A stretch of 42,105 nt of DNA from CAZISM01 sp964541895 (GCA_964541895.1 CAZISM010000040.1:1-42105); one strand, 5' to 3'; shown: positions 1 through 8,685, numbered from the stretch's first letter. Numbers and translations are program-made. The notes: generated from the letters alone by a model not told the origin.

Positions 1-478
1 TCTGGACCGCTTCGGAGAACGAACAGAAAATAATGCCCAGCTCTGATAATTTCGCTTTAAAGGTTGTGGCCACCGAAACGCTGTCCAGGACCGCATCCAC
101 CGCCACGCCGGCCAGCTGCTCCTGCTCGGCCAGCGGGATGCCCAGCTTGTTGTACAGACTCACAATTTCCGGATCGACTTCCTCGAGGCTTTTGGGCCCG
201 GATTTGGATCTGGGCGCCGAATAATAGACGATATCCTGATAATCGATGGCATCGAATTTTACATGGGCCCAACTCGGCTCCTTCATGGTCAACCAGTGAC
301 GATAGGCGCGGAGACGCCACTCCAGCATGAACGGCGGTTCGTGCTTTTTCGCCGATATGGTACGAATGATCTCTTCATTCAAACCCTTGGCGACACTGTC
401 CGCATCGATTTCAGCGACAAACCCGTATTTGTACTCCTGGTTGGCCAGCTCTTCGATGGTTTGGTTATCTGTACTCAT
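1..478 (-). CDS. sufB: SufB, Fe-S cluster assembly scaffold (N-terminal part only)
   Basis: The first 159 residues are present and the rest lies beyond the window edge. They read MSTDNQTIEELANQEYKYGF at the start and include the YYSAPRSKSGPKSLEEVDPE and LGIPLAEQEQLAGVAVDAVL stretches characteristic of the SufB N-terminal region. SufB is the scaffold subunit of the cytoplasmic SufBCD complex on which iron-sulfur clusters are built. The ATG overlaps the TGA of the upstream Rrf2 regulator as ATGA (475-478), so the two genes are probably translationally coupled. The regulator-sufB order suggests the start of a suf operon that continues with sufC/sufD outside the window. Recognition is by family sequence; the catalytic core cannot be checked here. 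Confidence 0.93.
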   Translation of the reverse strand, partial: MSTDNQTIEELANQEYKYGFVAEIDADSVAKGLNEEIIRTISAKKHEPPFMLEWRLRAYRHWLTMKEPSWAHVKFDAIDYQDIVYYSAPRSKSGPKSLEEVDPEIVSLYNKLGIPLAEQEQLAGVAVDAVLDSVSVATTFKAKLSELGIIFCSFSEAVQ

Positions 479-867
479 AAATCTGCCACTTTAATGGTTT
501 CAAGAACGGAACGCACCTGCAGACCTACCGGGCCGATGCTTTCTTTCAAATCGCAATCCTGCTGACGTTCGCACGGACGCTCAGAGCGGCTGCAGGCCGT
601 CAGCGTGATCGGTCCCTCGACGATCTCGACCACGTCCGCCAGCGAGAGACGGCCCAGCTCCGCCAGGAGCCGGTAGCCGCCGTGGGCGCCCTGAATGGAT
701 CCGACGATTTTGCAGCGCGCCAGCTCTTGCAGCAGCTTGGCCAGCAAAGACTGGGAGATGCGCAACTCCTGCGCCATGCCCTTGACGGTCGCGCTTTTAT
801 CAGACTGTTCAGCGAGATGGCGGAGTGCCAGGATGCAATATTCGGTTTTTTTGCTCAGCTTAAACAT
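475..867 (-). CDS. Rrf2-family, IscR/SufR-like Fe-S-responsive transcriptional regulator
   Basis: This 130-residue protein has the Rrf2 winged helix: MFKLSKKTEYCILALRHLAE, then a recognition-helix region around residues 36-50 and the conserved GAHGGYRL loop at 60-67. Cys92, Cys99 and Cys105 follow the IscR-like pattern (CX6CX5C here) that ligates a [2Fe-2S] cluster. It is therefore likely a sensor of Fe-S status that controls suf genes. It is the first gene of the unit and overlaps sufB by ATGA. No clear Shine-Dalgarno precedes the ATG at 867; the short leader holds a palindromic operator instead (see 878-910), consistent with autoregulation. Whether it acts as repressor or activator cannot be read from sequence. 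Confidence 0.9.
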   Translation of the reverse strand: MFKLSKKTEYCILALRHLAEQSDKSATVKGMAQELRISQSLLAKLLQELARCKIVGSIQGAHGGYRLLAELGRLSLADVVEIVEGPITLTACSRSERPCERQQDCDLKESIGPVGLQVRSVLETIKVADL

Positions 868-877
868 ATCTAATTAG

Positions 878-910
878 GACTAATTTAGTCTTATTTAATG
901 ACAATAACAA
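878..910 (-). promoter_or_regulatory. Promoter with Rrf2-type palindromic operator upstream of the regulator-sufB unit
   Basis: The perfect palindrome GACTAA-T-TTAGTC lies at 878-890, with outer TA pairs at 875-876 and 892-893. On the minus strand a -35 candidate TTGTTA (910-905) is followed after 17 bp by TAAATT (887-882), so the -10 box sits inside the palindrome. This geometry suits repression by the Rrf2 protein. The promoter call is by eye. Confidence 0.6.
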
Positions 911-955
911 CTCCTTTTTTGATTCTATTCCTGACCTGCTGCGGCAAGGCCGCTC

Positions 956-989
956 AAAAAAAATGGCGAACCTGGTTCAGATTCGCCAT
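956..989 (-). terminator. Intrinsic terminator of the ppiD-like gene
   Basis: An 8-bp perfect stem (963-970 with 982-989) and an 11-nt loop are followed on the minus strand by eight Ts (956-963). It begins 24 nt after the stop of the foldase gene and separates it from the Rrf2-sufB unit. Confidence 0.88.
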
Positions 990-1012
990 CATAATCGACT
1001 TGGTTGGTCCTT

Positions 1013-2815
1013 CTAGAGATAGTCTTTGCGGAAATCCTCGATCTTGGCCTTTTCTTTCAGAGCCGTATACCACTGGCCGAACATCATCTGTTGTTTGCGC
1101 GCCAGCAACTGAGAACGGATGGCATCTTTTTGCGCGGCATAGTCGCTGTCGTTGAAATCGGACTTTTCCAGCAGTTTTAGCACAAAGTAGCCGCGGGTCC
1201 CTTCCACGGGTTTGGAGAGTTGCCCGGGATTCAGAGCAAAGGCGGCACCGGTAAAACCCGGCTCCCGACCTACATTGGGCACATAGCCGGACAGGGTGAA
1301 CTGGTCGCTGGTCTGCACCTGGAGGCCGTTCTGGCCGGCCACATCCGCCATGCTTTTGCCGCTGCTGATTTCGCTGTAAGCCGCCTGGCACTTTTCCCTG
1401 GCCACAGCCATGGCCTTTTCGGTTTTCAGCTTGGTGACGATCTGATCTTTCACCTCAGCCAGGGTTTTGGTATGCTCCTCGATCACCTCTTTTACCTGTA
1501 TGACCAGGTAACCACGCTCGATCTGCAACACATCACTGACCGTTGCCTTTTCGCTGCGGAATATGAAATTGCTGACGCGGGACTCCATGCCGATGCCGGG
1601 GATAAAACCACCCTGGACAAACGGCTGGCTGGTTTTGCACTCAACGTTTTCCGCTTTGGCCACGGTCATCAGGCTCGACTCTTTGGCCGCTTCCGCCAGG
1701 TAACCGGCTTCTTCGCGGATGGCTTCACGGGTGCGCGGCGAAATCTCGAATTTGAGCAGAATATGTTTGGCCAGCACTTTCGGCTCTTTGTTTTCAACTT
1801 TTTTATCTTCCACCTTGATGATGTGCAGGCCAAACTGGGACATCACCGGCCCGACAATATCGCCCTTGTTGCCGGCAAACGCAGCTTCTTCAAAAGGCTT
1901 TACCATCTGGCCTTTGCCGAACCAGCCCAGATCGCCGTCCTGTTTGGCAGAGCCGGCATCCTGGGAGTAAATGCGGGCCAGGTTGGCAAAGTCAGCGCCT
2001 GAGCGCGCCTCTTTGAGCAGATCCTGCGCCTGAACAAAGACCGCCTCGCTGTCCGCTTTGGTGGCTTTAAGCTCGAGGAGCACGTAATCGATGATCCTCT
2101 GCTCCGCCTGGCTGAAATCCTTCTCCTGCTTTTCGTAATAGTTCTCGATCTCGGTGCTGCTCGGCTCGCTCGCCTTGGCGGTATACTGATCGGCGTTGAA
2201 GGCGATGAACTCCGCCTTGGCTTTCACATTGCGCCGCATATACTCCAGGCGAACGTCGTCGTCGGTGATGATGGCCGAAGCCCGAATCAGGTTGTCAAGT
2301 TTGCGCATGGGCAGCGACAGCCGCATGTAATCTTCCACCGCTGACCAGAACTGCCCGGCGCCGGGATTGTCCAGAGCCGCCTGGTACCGTTTCATGTCAA
2401 ACTGGCCGGTGCTGTCCTGGAAAACCTGGTTCTGGCGCAGCTCCTGCGGGGGGTTGTTGTAAATTTCGTCAATGATTTCATTGTCAGAGGCATCGAGATG
2501 CACTTTTTTAACGACATCGTTGAGCAATCGCTGCTGGACCAGATTTTCAAAGATCTGGCTTTCAAATTGCTGCAGCTGATACCCTTCCGGTTCGTTTCCG
2601 GACTGCTGCCGATAGTTGGCCAGCTCATTCTGATAGCGCCGGGTAAACTCTTCATAGTGAATTTCGGTGCCGTTGACCGAGGCGATCACGCCTTGCGGTT
2701 GGTCGCGTTTCAATCCACCCATACCCCAATCCACGACGATGGTGGCGATAAAGGCAAAGACCAAAATCATCAGAATGGTTTTGGTGCTTTCACGCAGCTT
2801 GTTCATCATACCCAT
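1013..2815 (-). CDS. PpiD/SurA-like periplasmic peptidyl-prolyl isomerase
   Basis: A 600-residue protein with one N-terminal membrane anchor (about residues 12-35) followed by a SurA_N/PpiD-type chaperone region (VIASVNGTEIHYEEFTRRYQ, then a helical LVQQRLL segment). A parvulin PpiC domain lies near residues 240-340 (ANLARIYSQDAGSAKQDGDLGWF, then SQFGLHIIKVED). A second degenerate parvulin-like segment begins near VLAKHILLKFE, and GYVPNVGREPGFTGAAFAL plus a helical tail follow. The family folds outer-membrane and secreted proteins in the periplasm while anchored to the inner membrane. The start is supported by AAGAGG at 2824-2829, 8 nt upstream. It has its own promoter and terminator and is apparently monocistronic. 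Its clients may include the large surface proteins nearby, which is inference. Confidence 0.9.
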   Translation of the reverse strand: MGMMNKLRESTKTILMILVFAFIATIVVDWGMGGLKRDQPQGVIASVNGTEIHYEEFTRRYQNELANYRQQSGNEPEGYQLQQFESQIFENLVQQRLLNDVVKKVHLDASDNEIIDEIYNNPPQELRQNQVFQDSTGQFDMKRYQAALDNPGAGQFWSAVEDYMRLSLPMRKLDNLIRASAIITDDDVRLEYMRRNVKAKAEFIAFNADQYTAKASEPSSTEIENYYEKQEKDFSQAEQRIIDYVLLELKATKADSEAVFVQAQDLLKEARSGADFANLARIYSQDAGSAKQDGDLGWFGKGQMVKPFEEAAFAGNKGDIVGPVMSQFGLHIIKVEDKKVENKEPKVLAKHILLKFEISPRTREAIREEAGYLAEAAKESSLMTVAKAENVECKTSQPFVQGGFIPGIGMESRVSNFIFRSEKATVSDVLQIERGYLVIQVKEVIEEHTKTLAEVKDQIVTKLKTEKAMAVAREKCQAAYSEISSGKSMADVAGQNGLQVQTSDQFTLSGYVPNVGREPGFTGAAFALNPGQLSKPVEGTRGYFVLKLLEKSDFNDSDYAAQKDAIRSQLLARKQQMMFGQWYTALKEKAKIEDFRKDYL

Positions 2816-2864
2816 GACATATACCTCTTGTTCGGTTTATGGAGACAAAATGCTAAAACAAAAC

Positions 2865-2893
2865 AATTTAATGCAATTCGAACAAAGAATCAA
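2865..2893 (-). promoter_or_regulatory. Candidate sigma-70 promoter of the ppiD-like gene
   Basis: On the minus strand TTGATT (2893-2888), a 17-bp spacer and TAAATT (2870-2865) lie about 50 bp upstream of the start in an AT-rich stretch. Assigned by eye from consensus and spacing. Confidence 0.45.
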
Positions 2894-2957
2894 GGTTTTT
2901 CCTGCCCGGGCAGCCTGCAAATGCCGCTTTGGCAGCAGATCAGGCGGGCCGGCCCAT

Positions 2958-2992
2958 AAAAAAGGCTGCCGATCTTGCGACCGGCAGCCTTT
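2958..2992 (-). terminator. Intrinsic terminator of the surface-protein operon
   Basis: An 11-bp perfect stem (2961-2971 with 2982-2992), a 10-nt loop and six Ts on the minus strand (2963-2958) lie 30 nt beyond the stop of the sorted protein ending at 3023. Confidence 0.9.
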
Positions 2993-3022
2993 GGGAGGGT
3001 CCGTTTGGGAGGGACAAACGGA

Positions 3023-3991
3023 CTATTTGACCAGAGCCATCTTTTTAACTTCGTGATAGCTGCCGGCTTTCATGACATAGAGATACATGCCGGACGGCAG
3101 CGCGCGGCCGTTAAAGGCCACTTTATGAATGCCGGCGCTGAGCGTACCATCCACCAGAGTGGCGACCTGGCGTCCGAGAACATCAAACACCATCAGCTGA
3201 ACACGACCCTGTTCCTTGACTTTGAACAGGATCTCGGTGGCCGGGTTGAATGGGTTGGGATAATTTTGCGAGAGTTCATAGCGTTCCGGCACCGCCAGGT
3301 TCACTTCGAGCACATCCGTGGTCTTGGACTGGCCGTCGCTGTCCAGTTGCTTCAGCCGATAATAATACTTGCCGGTTACAACGTTTTTATCCACAAAGGA
3401 ATAGGCCTGCGAAGCCGTTGTGGAGCCGGCGCCGGAAAGGAAACCGACTTTTTCAAAAACGATGCCATCCTGACTGCGCTGCACTTCAAAACCGAGATTA
3501 TTGGTTTCGGTAGCCGTCTTCCAGTCCAGAACGACCTGGTACCCCCAGCCCTCATCGCGCGCCGAAGCAACAAACGAAACCATCTCCACAGGCAGAGCGG
3601 CCGCGGCGGCCGGGAACTGCGGGTTGCCTTCCACATTGGGATCCTTGGTGACGTATACGAAGACATTGCGTTCGGCCGTCTCCAGTTTGGTAAACACCAC
3701 CACCAGGGTATCGCCGATGGTCCAGGTCTTGTCGCTTTCACCCGGTTTATCAAATGCGGCCAGGTTGATGGACCAGCCGCCGGTTTCCGAGCACAGCGCG
3801 GTGAGCGAGGTATCGGCAGGCTCGTTGCTTAAAAAGGCCTGATATTTAACTTCCTTGTCTCCGGGTATGGAGCCGTCTTTGTTGGTGACAAAACCGGCGA
3901 CATATACGTCGATGGACTGTGCTTCGACGATGCCGGTTACGCTCAAGACAGACAAGAGCGTGATAATTAACATTGAGTATATCAGTCGCAT
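3023..3991 (-). CDS. Secreted protein with type IX-style C-terminal sorting domain
   Basis: A 322-residue protein. The ATG at 3991 is preceded by GGAGG and starts a clear signal peptide (MRLIYSMLIITLLSVLSVTGIVEA). An N-terminal beta-rich segment (VYVAGFVTNKDGSIPGDKEVKYQAF) is followed by the linker AALPVEMVSFVASA and a fibronectin-III-like segment (VVLDWKTATETNNLGFEVQRSQDG) that commonly precedes sorting domains. The end is a canonical sorting domain: YELSQNYPNPFNPATEI, VFDVLGRQVATLVDG, LPSGMYLYVMKAGSYHEVKK. The family signal directs export across the outer membrane by a type IX-like system and usually surface attachment. Longer upstream reading is possible but lacks a ribosome site and would hide the signal peptide. 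It follows the 1507-residue surface protein, separated by a hairpin, and is probably cotranscribed. Specific function unknown. Confidence 0.88.
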   Translation of the reverse strand: MRLIYSMLIITLLSVLSVTGIVEAQSIDVYVAGFVTNKDGSIPGDKEVKYQAFLSNEPADTSLTALCSETGGWSINLAAFDKPGESDKTWTIGDTLVVVFTKLETAERNVFVYVTKDPNVEGNPQFPAAAAALPVEMVSFVASARDEGWGYQVVLDWKTATETNNLGFEVQRSQDGIVFEKVGFLSGAGSTTASQAYSFVDKNVVTGKYYYRLKQLDSDGQSKTTDVLEVNLAVPERYELSQNYPNPFNPATEILFKVKEQGRVQLMVFDVLGRQVATLVDGTLSAGIHKVAFNGRALPSGMYLYVMKAGSYHEVKKMALVK

Positions 3992-4018
3992 AAGGCTAAC
4001 CTCCTCGAATATGAGCGA

Positions 4019-4043
4019 GTGGGATAACCGTCGGTTATCCCAC
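4019..4043 (-). other. Perfect intercistronic hairpin
   Basis: Two 12-nt arms (4019-4030 and 4032-4043) are exact reverse complements around a single base; as RNA this gives a 10- to 11-bp stem with a tight loop. No T-run follows on the minus strand, so it is not a classical terminator. It lies between the stop of the large surface protein and the ribosome site of the next gene, where it could protect the upstream message or reduce downstream expression. Confidence 0.6.
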
Positions 4044-4061
4044 ATGATCAGGTCCAGTGAA

Positions 4062-7000
4062 TTACGGCCAAATCGGCGGCGTATTATTGGTGGCATTAAT
4101 CAATACCGGTTCACCGCTCTGCAGACTAAAGTTACCTGCCTGGCCGGTGACACCTGGAATGTACACTTTGCTGAATCGATTGGTGGCCGGATCCAGTTTG
4201 AACAGTGCACGAATACCGCCGATCGCATTTGCCAATTCGAGTGCATTGGTTATGGTCGGTCGATCCAGAGGTACGGTTATTTCGTTATACTTGCCGACGG
4301 CATCGCGATTGAGCGTGAAATGAATGGAACCGGAATCGGGAACGGCACCGGTCATGAACCAGGCCTCAGGTGCCGTGTTTTTCAGCGACACCAGAACCGG
4401 CGTACCGGTGGGCACGTCGAAATTATCGCGCGCACTGCTGATGCCGGGGATGTAGACTTTGCTGAAACGGTTGGTGGCCGGATCCAGCTTAAAGACCGCA
4501 TTCACACCACCCACGGCTCCGGCCACCTGACTGGCCTTGCTCATACCGCTGTTAACCAGCGGCATCGACAAATAATTGTAAATCGTCTGGCCCGGCAGCG
4601 CCGGTTTGTTGAGCGCAAATCCGTATTTGCCGACGCGATTGGCAATGGCCGACTCGTTATCGGTGTCGATGGCGCGCACACAGAAGAACTGCCGCTGCTC
4701 ATCGCTGTTGAACATGTAGGAGGTATCGACCGTCGTCACCACCAGCTGGCCTTCGCTTTCCGGGTTGAAATAGGCCTTGCTGGCGTGGCGGAACACCTGA
4801 TATTGCACACCGAACAGCTCCGGTGTGTTGTTGACGCCATGGGTCACTTTGCTCCAGTGCAACAGCACGGCGGTGCCCGATTTCGCCGCTGTCAACCGGG
4901 ACGGCGATTTCGGCGCCACGTTGTCGATGGCACGGCCCATGCCCATCACAGAACCGGACATGATCTTCTCGCCCTGCACGGCGGCTATAGTGGCATCTGC
5001 CGTACGCTTGCTGTTCTGCACCGGACGGCCCTGGCGGCGCAGTAGCACCGGCTGGATGTTGTCCATCAACAGATAACCGTCGCTCTCCACCAGCGCGTTG
5101 GTGCCGGGCAAATCGGGATCCCAGACCGCACGCACCCAGAAACGGGAAGAGTCGTTGTCGCCGATGTTGAGTTTCACGCGCATCGAGTCCATACGCGAGC
5201 CGTTGGTGTCCGGCGCGGCGATGGTGCCGACGAACAGCACGTCACCCTTCTTTTCACGGAACAATTCATAATAATCGATGGAAGGCTGATTGCCGAAACC
5301 GGGATGGTTGGTGGAATAATCCCAGGTCAGGCGAATAAAACCGCCCTGATCGCCCGGCTCATCAAAGACCGTCAAATGGTTCGGCGTATCGATGGTCGGA
5401 TCGATAATGGTGACGGCATCGGAGGTGCTGTAGATGCGATCATAGCCGTGCGCGCTGACCGAAATACTGATGCGCAGATTATCCGTGGTTTTCCAGCTGG
5501 TCACCGTAAAGTAGCCGACGCCTCCCTGTAATCGCTGCGGTCCATCGGGCAGATCGACTTCATTCTGGGTCAGGTTGCACGAGAACGTGATGGATTCCGG
5601 GAACGTAGCATCCACATTGCCGCGGCTGTCGCGGGCGATGACTTCCACCTGGAACGGCACACCGCGATACACGTTACCGTCAATGGCCAGGTTGATATCG
5701 AAACGGCTGGCGGCATGATCCGCCACGATCACCGAATTGGTTTGGCGATCACCGTTGTTGACGAGATCATAGACGTTGTTGCCGGTTTCTTCGTAATCGT
5801 TATTGAACGACAGAGTGCCGCTCTGGGTCGGCATCCAGTAGCTCTGATCGAACACCGTCAGCAAAACACGGCCGGCACTGGTTTCCGCCACACTGTTAAA
5901 CGGCCAGCTCACGTCCATGCCCAGACCCATATCGAGGAAAAAGTCCTCCTTATCGACACTGCCGTCGAGCAGGTCTTCACTCATAAACGCTTCCACCTGC
6001 GTGGTGTTGACCGTGCGGGCGCTCATGATGGCCGGACCCGCTTTGTCGCGCACCGGCACATTGGCATCCGGCAGACGCTTCATGACATTGTCCGCCCAAT
6101 CGGCAAATCCCAGGCTCGAGGCCACTTCGACGCTCAACACATCACCGGTGTCGCCGCCATAGGGCGTAACCGAGGGCCCGGATCCAAGGGTTTCATTGAA
6201 ACTGACATACACCTGTACCGTATCGCCGAAACTGTTGATGGGCGGATCGTAAAACGACGGATAAAAGATATAGGTGCTCAAATCGACCGCCAGGTTCTGC
6301 TTGACGCCGTCGTAGCCCGAGAACATCCAGTTAGCGGCGCGGAAGGATCGGCGCGGATACACCGGTGATTCGGGATCAAACACGAAACGGAGGTGATCCA
6401 ATTTGCCGTCATAATCCAAATCGACGGTTTCCAGACGGAGAAGCAACGGCGGAATATTGTCCCGTTGCACCTGCACATCAGACCCCAGCAGAGTGCGCAG
6501 CGGCTCGCTCAGACTCAGATCATCATCATTTTGCTGGTTGCCGTTGGCGCTCGCGGCCGCATCATAGACGACGTTACGGTTGAAGAAATTGATGGCGCCG
6601 GAGTCGCTCTTGGCCCAGGCGTTGCCGACGTGATTGAGATAGATCACGCTGTCTCTGTTGCTGCCGGAAAAGCCGGTGAAAAATACGTTCACGCCATTAT
6701 AATACGAGGTACCGACGATCCATTTCAAGCGCGTGTTGACCGTGGCCGAGCCCGGCCAGCCGGTGGTGTTGACTTTTTCGCTGAACGCGATGCGAATGCG
6801 TTTGGTGCCGGCGGTGTAGGATTTGACGATGGCCGGACCCGCTTTGTCGCGCGCCTGCAGCGCCAGCGCATTGTTGCTGGAAATGGCAATGTCGGAAGAG
6901 TAGAGATCTTCGCACAAGCCGGCATTGACGCCGTCGGAAAATCCGTTCGGATTACCGGGATTGTAATAGGCCAGCGACGGTACAACGCCGGTGTTGGCAA

Positions 7001-8585
7001 TTTTCGGATTGCTGGCGATCACGCGCAAACGAACGGTGTCCGCCGATGCATTCCATCCGGCCACCGAACCGGTGATGCCCGTCATGCCCACACCGGAGAG
7101 GGAGAACCCTTCGGTGCTGGTGCGCAAAGGATTCATGGGGTGATCGAACACCACCTCGACATAATCCAGATACCCCCAGCCGTTGTTGCCGCCGGTCGTT
7201 GATTCCGATGAGAGGGCATCGATGGTATTAAGAGCAACAATGTTGGGCAGAATGCCGTCTTCAATGGTCACCTGGCTGCCGCGGGCATCCAGGGGTCGTC
7301 CGGGCGGCATGGCGCCGCGCGCCTGGCCGTTGGCGTTGTTGACCAGGTCCGTTATCACGCTGTCCGCCACATACTGAATCGTACCACGCACGTTGCCGTC
7401 GGGGAAATTATTGGTCAAGGCGAATTCCAGGCTGTTGGGGCCGGTGACGCCGATGATGTTGGTGATGGAATTCCAGGTCGTATCCGCCGCCGGTGTGTGA
7501 ATTTCAAAATCGCCGCGGCCGGTCTGCACCGTGGAAAGCAGGATCGGTTCGCTGAAAGTCACCTCGATCCGTTTGCTGGCAAGCGCGCCGGCCAGCGGTT
7601 GACGACGTTGCGCCCGTTTGGTCCTGGCGCTGACGACCACCGGGCCGGCCTTGTCATCCAGCGCGCGTGAATTGGACTCGGCATAATACAGGTTCTGCGA
7701 TGTGCTGGCTTCACGAAAACGGTCGGTTTCGCCCGGCGGCTGCACATAGGTCACGATCGCGGACATGCCGGTATTGAAAGAGGAGGAACGAACAAAGATG
7801 GAAAAACGGCGGGTGGTGCCGTTCCAGCTACCCTGGCTCTGCACGGAATGAATCTGGGTTTCCGCTGCCACCAGGCCGGAAAACATACTGGGGGTGGCGG
7901 CCGTATTGCTGGTGCGCATGTCTTCGCTCCACACCAGATCGATGCGATCGACATAGCCGTCAAATGCTACCATATTGCCGCCGTGCTGGCCTGAGGCGGC
8001 CGGCGTGCTGCCGGTGCCGTCGTCATAAAAATAGGCGTGACGGATGCTGGGTTTGATGCCGTCATCGCAGGTAAAGAACTGCGTATCCGGAGTGAGGGAA
8101 AGCCCAAAGCTGCCGACGCGCAATTCGCCGACGCTGGTCAACCAGACGCGTGGACGGACGGAGGTGTTGTATCCCACTTGACCCGCTTCATATTCCGCCA
8201 GCGCGGAGCGCCCTTTGCGAATGGGCAGATAGAGGTACTGATCGTAGGCGCCGCCGCTGACGCCCGGCGGTGAAGAGACCACACTGTCTCCACGCACTTC
8301 GTACACATCCGCTAAAGCCGTGGGCACATTGGGCGTATTCTCGTTATCATCGCCGTCCAGATTCAGATCGACGAGGAATTTGACGCCCGTAAAAACATCG
8401 TTGAGATTGTCTCCTCCCAACGTGGAACCCTTTATTTTAATCTTGATCCACTTGGCATAGCCGGTGTTGGTCGGATCTGCAGTCTCGCGGGTCGTAATGG
8501 TAGCACCGCCTTGGCTAAAGGCGGATCCCACTAAAACCAGGAGAAGAAGAACCAGCACGCATTGGTAGCTTTTGGTTCGAGTCAT
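4062..8585 (-). CDS. Very large secreted multidomain surface protein (Ig-like, FN3 and duplicated C-terminal module)
   Basis: A 1507-residue protein starting at the ATG at 8585, preceded by GGGAGG and opening with a signal peptide (MTRTKSYQCVLVLLLLVLVGSAFSQ). At least six Ig-like segments start with a D-x-x-x-P signature (for example DKAGPVVVSARTK, DKAGPAIVKSYTA, DKAGPAIMSARTV) and contain SEPI/SEKV/SEDL strands as in SbsA-type bacterial Ig domains. Asp-rich turns such as DLNLDGDDNEN and DLDYDGKLD suggest calcium binding. Two FN3-like domains lie near 1067-1175 and 1225-1318. The end holds two copies of a roughly 97-residue module, each with FKLDPATNRFSKVYIPG (starting near 1365 and 1462). 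There is no canonical NYPNPFNP sorting domain; it stops at NNTPPIWP. Probably an adhesin or structural surface protein. No enzyme motif was seen. Confidence 0.82.
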   Translation of the reverse strand: MTRTKSYQCVLVLLLLVLVGSAFSQGGATITTRETADPTNTGYAKWIKIKIKGSTLGGDNLNDVFTGVKFLVDLNLDGDDNENTPNVPTALADVYEVRGDSVVSSPPGVSGGAYDQYLYLPIRKGRSALAEYEAGQVGYNTSVRPRVWLTSVGELRVGSFGLSLTPDTQFFTCDDGIKPSIRHAYFYDDGTGSTPAASGQHGGNMVAFDGYVDRIDLVWSEDMRTSNTAATPSMFSGLVAAETQIHSVQSQGSWNGTTRRFSIFVRSSSFNTGMSAIVTYVQPPGETDRFREASTSQNLYYAESNSRALDDKAGPVVVSARTKRAQRRQPLAGALASKRIEVTFSEPILLSTVQTGRGDFEIHTPAADTTWNSITNIIGVTGPNSLEFALTNNFPDGNVRGTIQYVADSVITDLVNNANGQARGAMPPGRPLDARGSQVTIEDGILPNIVALNTIDALSSESTTGGNNGWGYLDYVEVVFDHPMNPLRTSTEGFSLSGVGMTGITGSVAGWNASADTVRLRVIASNPKIANTGVVPSLAYYNPGNPNGFSDGVNAGLCEDLYSSDIAISSNNALALQARDKAGPAIVKSYTAGTKRIRIAFSEKVNTTGWPGSATVNTRLKWIVGTSYYNGVNVFFTGFSGSNRDSVIYLNHVGNAWAKSDSGAINFFNRNVVYDAAASANGNQQNDDDLSLSEPLRTLLGSDVQVQRDNIPPLLLRLETVDLDYDGKLDHLRFVFDPESPVYPRRSFRAANWMFSGYDGVKQNLAVDLSTYIFYPSFYDPPINSFGDTVQVYVSFNETLGSGPSVTPYGGDTGDVLSVEVASSLGFADWADNVMKRLPDANVPVRDKAGPAIMSARTVNTTQVEAFMSEDLLDGSVDKEDFFLDMGLGMDVSWPFNSVAETSAGRVLLTVFDQSYWMPTQSGTLSFNNDYEETGNNVYDLVNNGDRQTNSVIVADHAASRFDINLAIDGNVYRGVPFQVEVIARDSRGNVDATFPESITFSCNLTQNEVDLPDGPQRLQGGVGYFTVTSWKTTDNLRISISVSAHGYDRIYSTSDAVTIIDPTIDTPNHLTVFDEPGDQGGFIRLTWDYSTNHPGFGNQPSIDYYELFREKKGDVLFVGTIAAPDTNGSRMDSMRVKLNIGDNDSSRFWVRAVWDPDLPGTNALVESDGYLLMDNIQPVLLRRQGRPVQNSKRTADATIAAVQGEKIMSGSVMGMGRAIDNVAPKSPSRLTAAKSGTAVLLHWSKVTHGVNNTPELFGVQYQVFRHASKAYFNPESEGQLVVTTVDTSYMFNSDEQRQFFCVRAIDTDNESAIANRVGKYGFALNKPALPGQTIYNYLSMPLVNSGMSKASQVAGAVGGVNAVFKLDPATNRFSKVYIPGISSARDNFDVPTGTPVLVSLKNTAPEAWFMTGAVPDSGSIHFTLNRDAVGKYNEITVPLDRPTITNALELANAIGGIRALFKLDPATNRFSKVYIPGVTGQAGNFSLQSGEPVLINATNNTPPIWP
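4180..4487. repeat. Direct repeat from duplicated C-terminal module
   Basis: The 17-mer TTGGTGGCCGGATCCAG occurs at 4180-4196 and again at 4471-4487, 291 bp (97 codons) apart, inside the two FKLDPATNRFSKVYIPG modules. Near-identity at DNA level in this core suggests recent duplication or gene conversion. Confidence 0.8.
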
Positions 8586-8616
8586 TGTAACCTCCCTTTG
8601 GTTCTTGGTAAACTCT

Positions 8617-8632
8617 TGCAACAACGTTGCCT
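8617..8632 (-). promoter_or_regulatory. Second, weaker sigma-54-like element
   Basis: On the minus strand AGGCAA-N5-TTGCA keeps GG and GC at 12-bp spacing but deviates at the -24 block. It would start transcription near 8606, just upstream of the ribosome site. It may be fortuitous or an alternative start. Confidence 0.3.
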
Positions 8633-8669
8633 CCCTGAATGTCAGAGTAAAATCAGACTCTATTACCTT

Positions 8670-8685
8670 GGCAAATTGAATGCCA
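8670..8685 (-). promoter_or_regulatory. Predicted sigma-54 promoter of the surface-protein operon
   Basis: On the minus strand the sequence is TGGCAT-N5-TTGCC, with the invariant GG (8684-8683) and GC (8672-8671) exactly 12 bp apart, close to the consensus TGGCAC-N5-TTGCW. Transcription would start near 8659, giving a leader of about 74 nt. Confidence 0.55.

Noticed and set aside
1220..2002. Long plus-strand open frame opposite the ppiD-like gene
   Set aside because: An antisense shadow of a well-conserved gene; no ribosome site and His/Phe-rich composition typical of reverse frames.
3992..4096. Upstream extension of the small sorted protein
   Set aside because: It would add 35 residues through the perfect hairpin and ahead of a clear GGAGG-ATG-signal peptide start.
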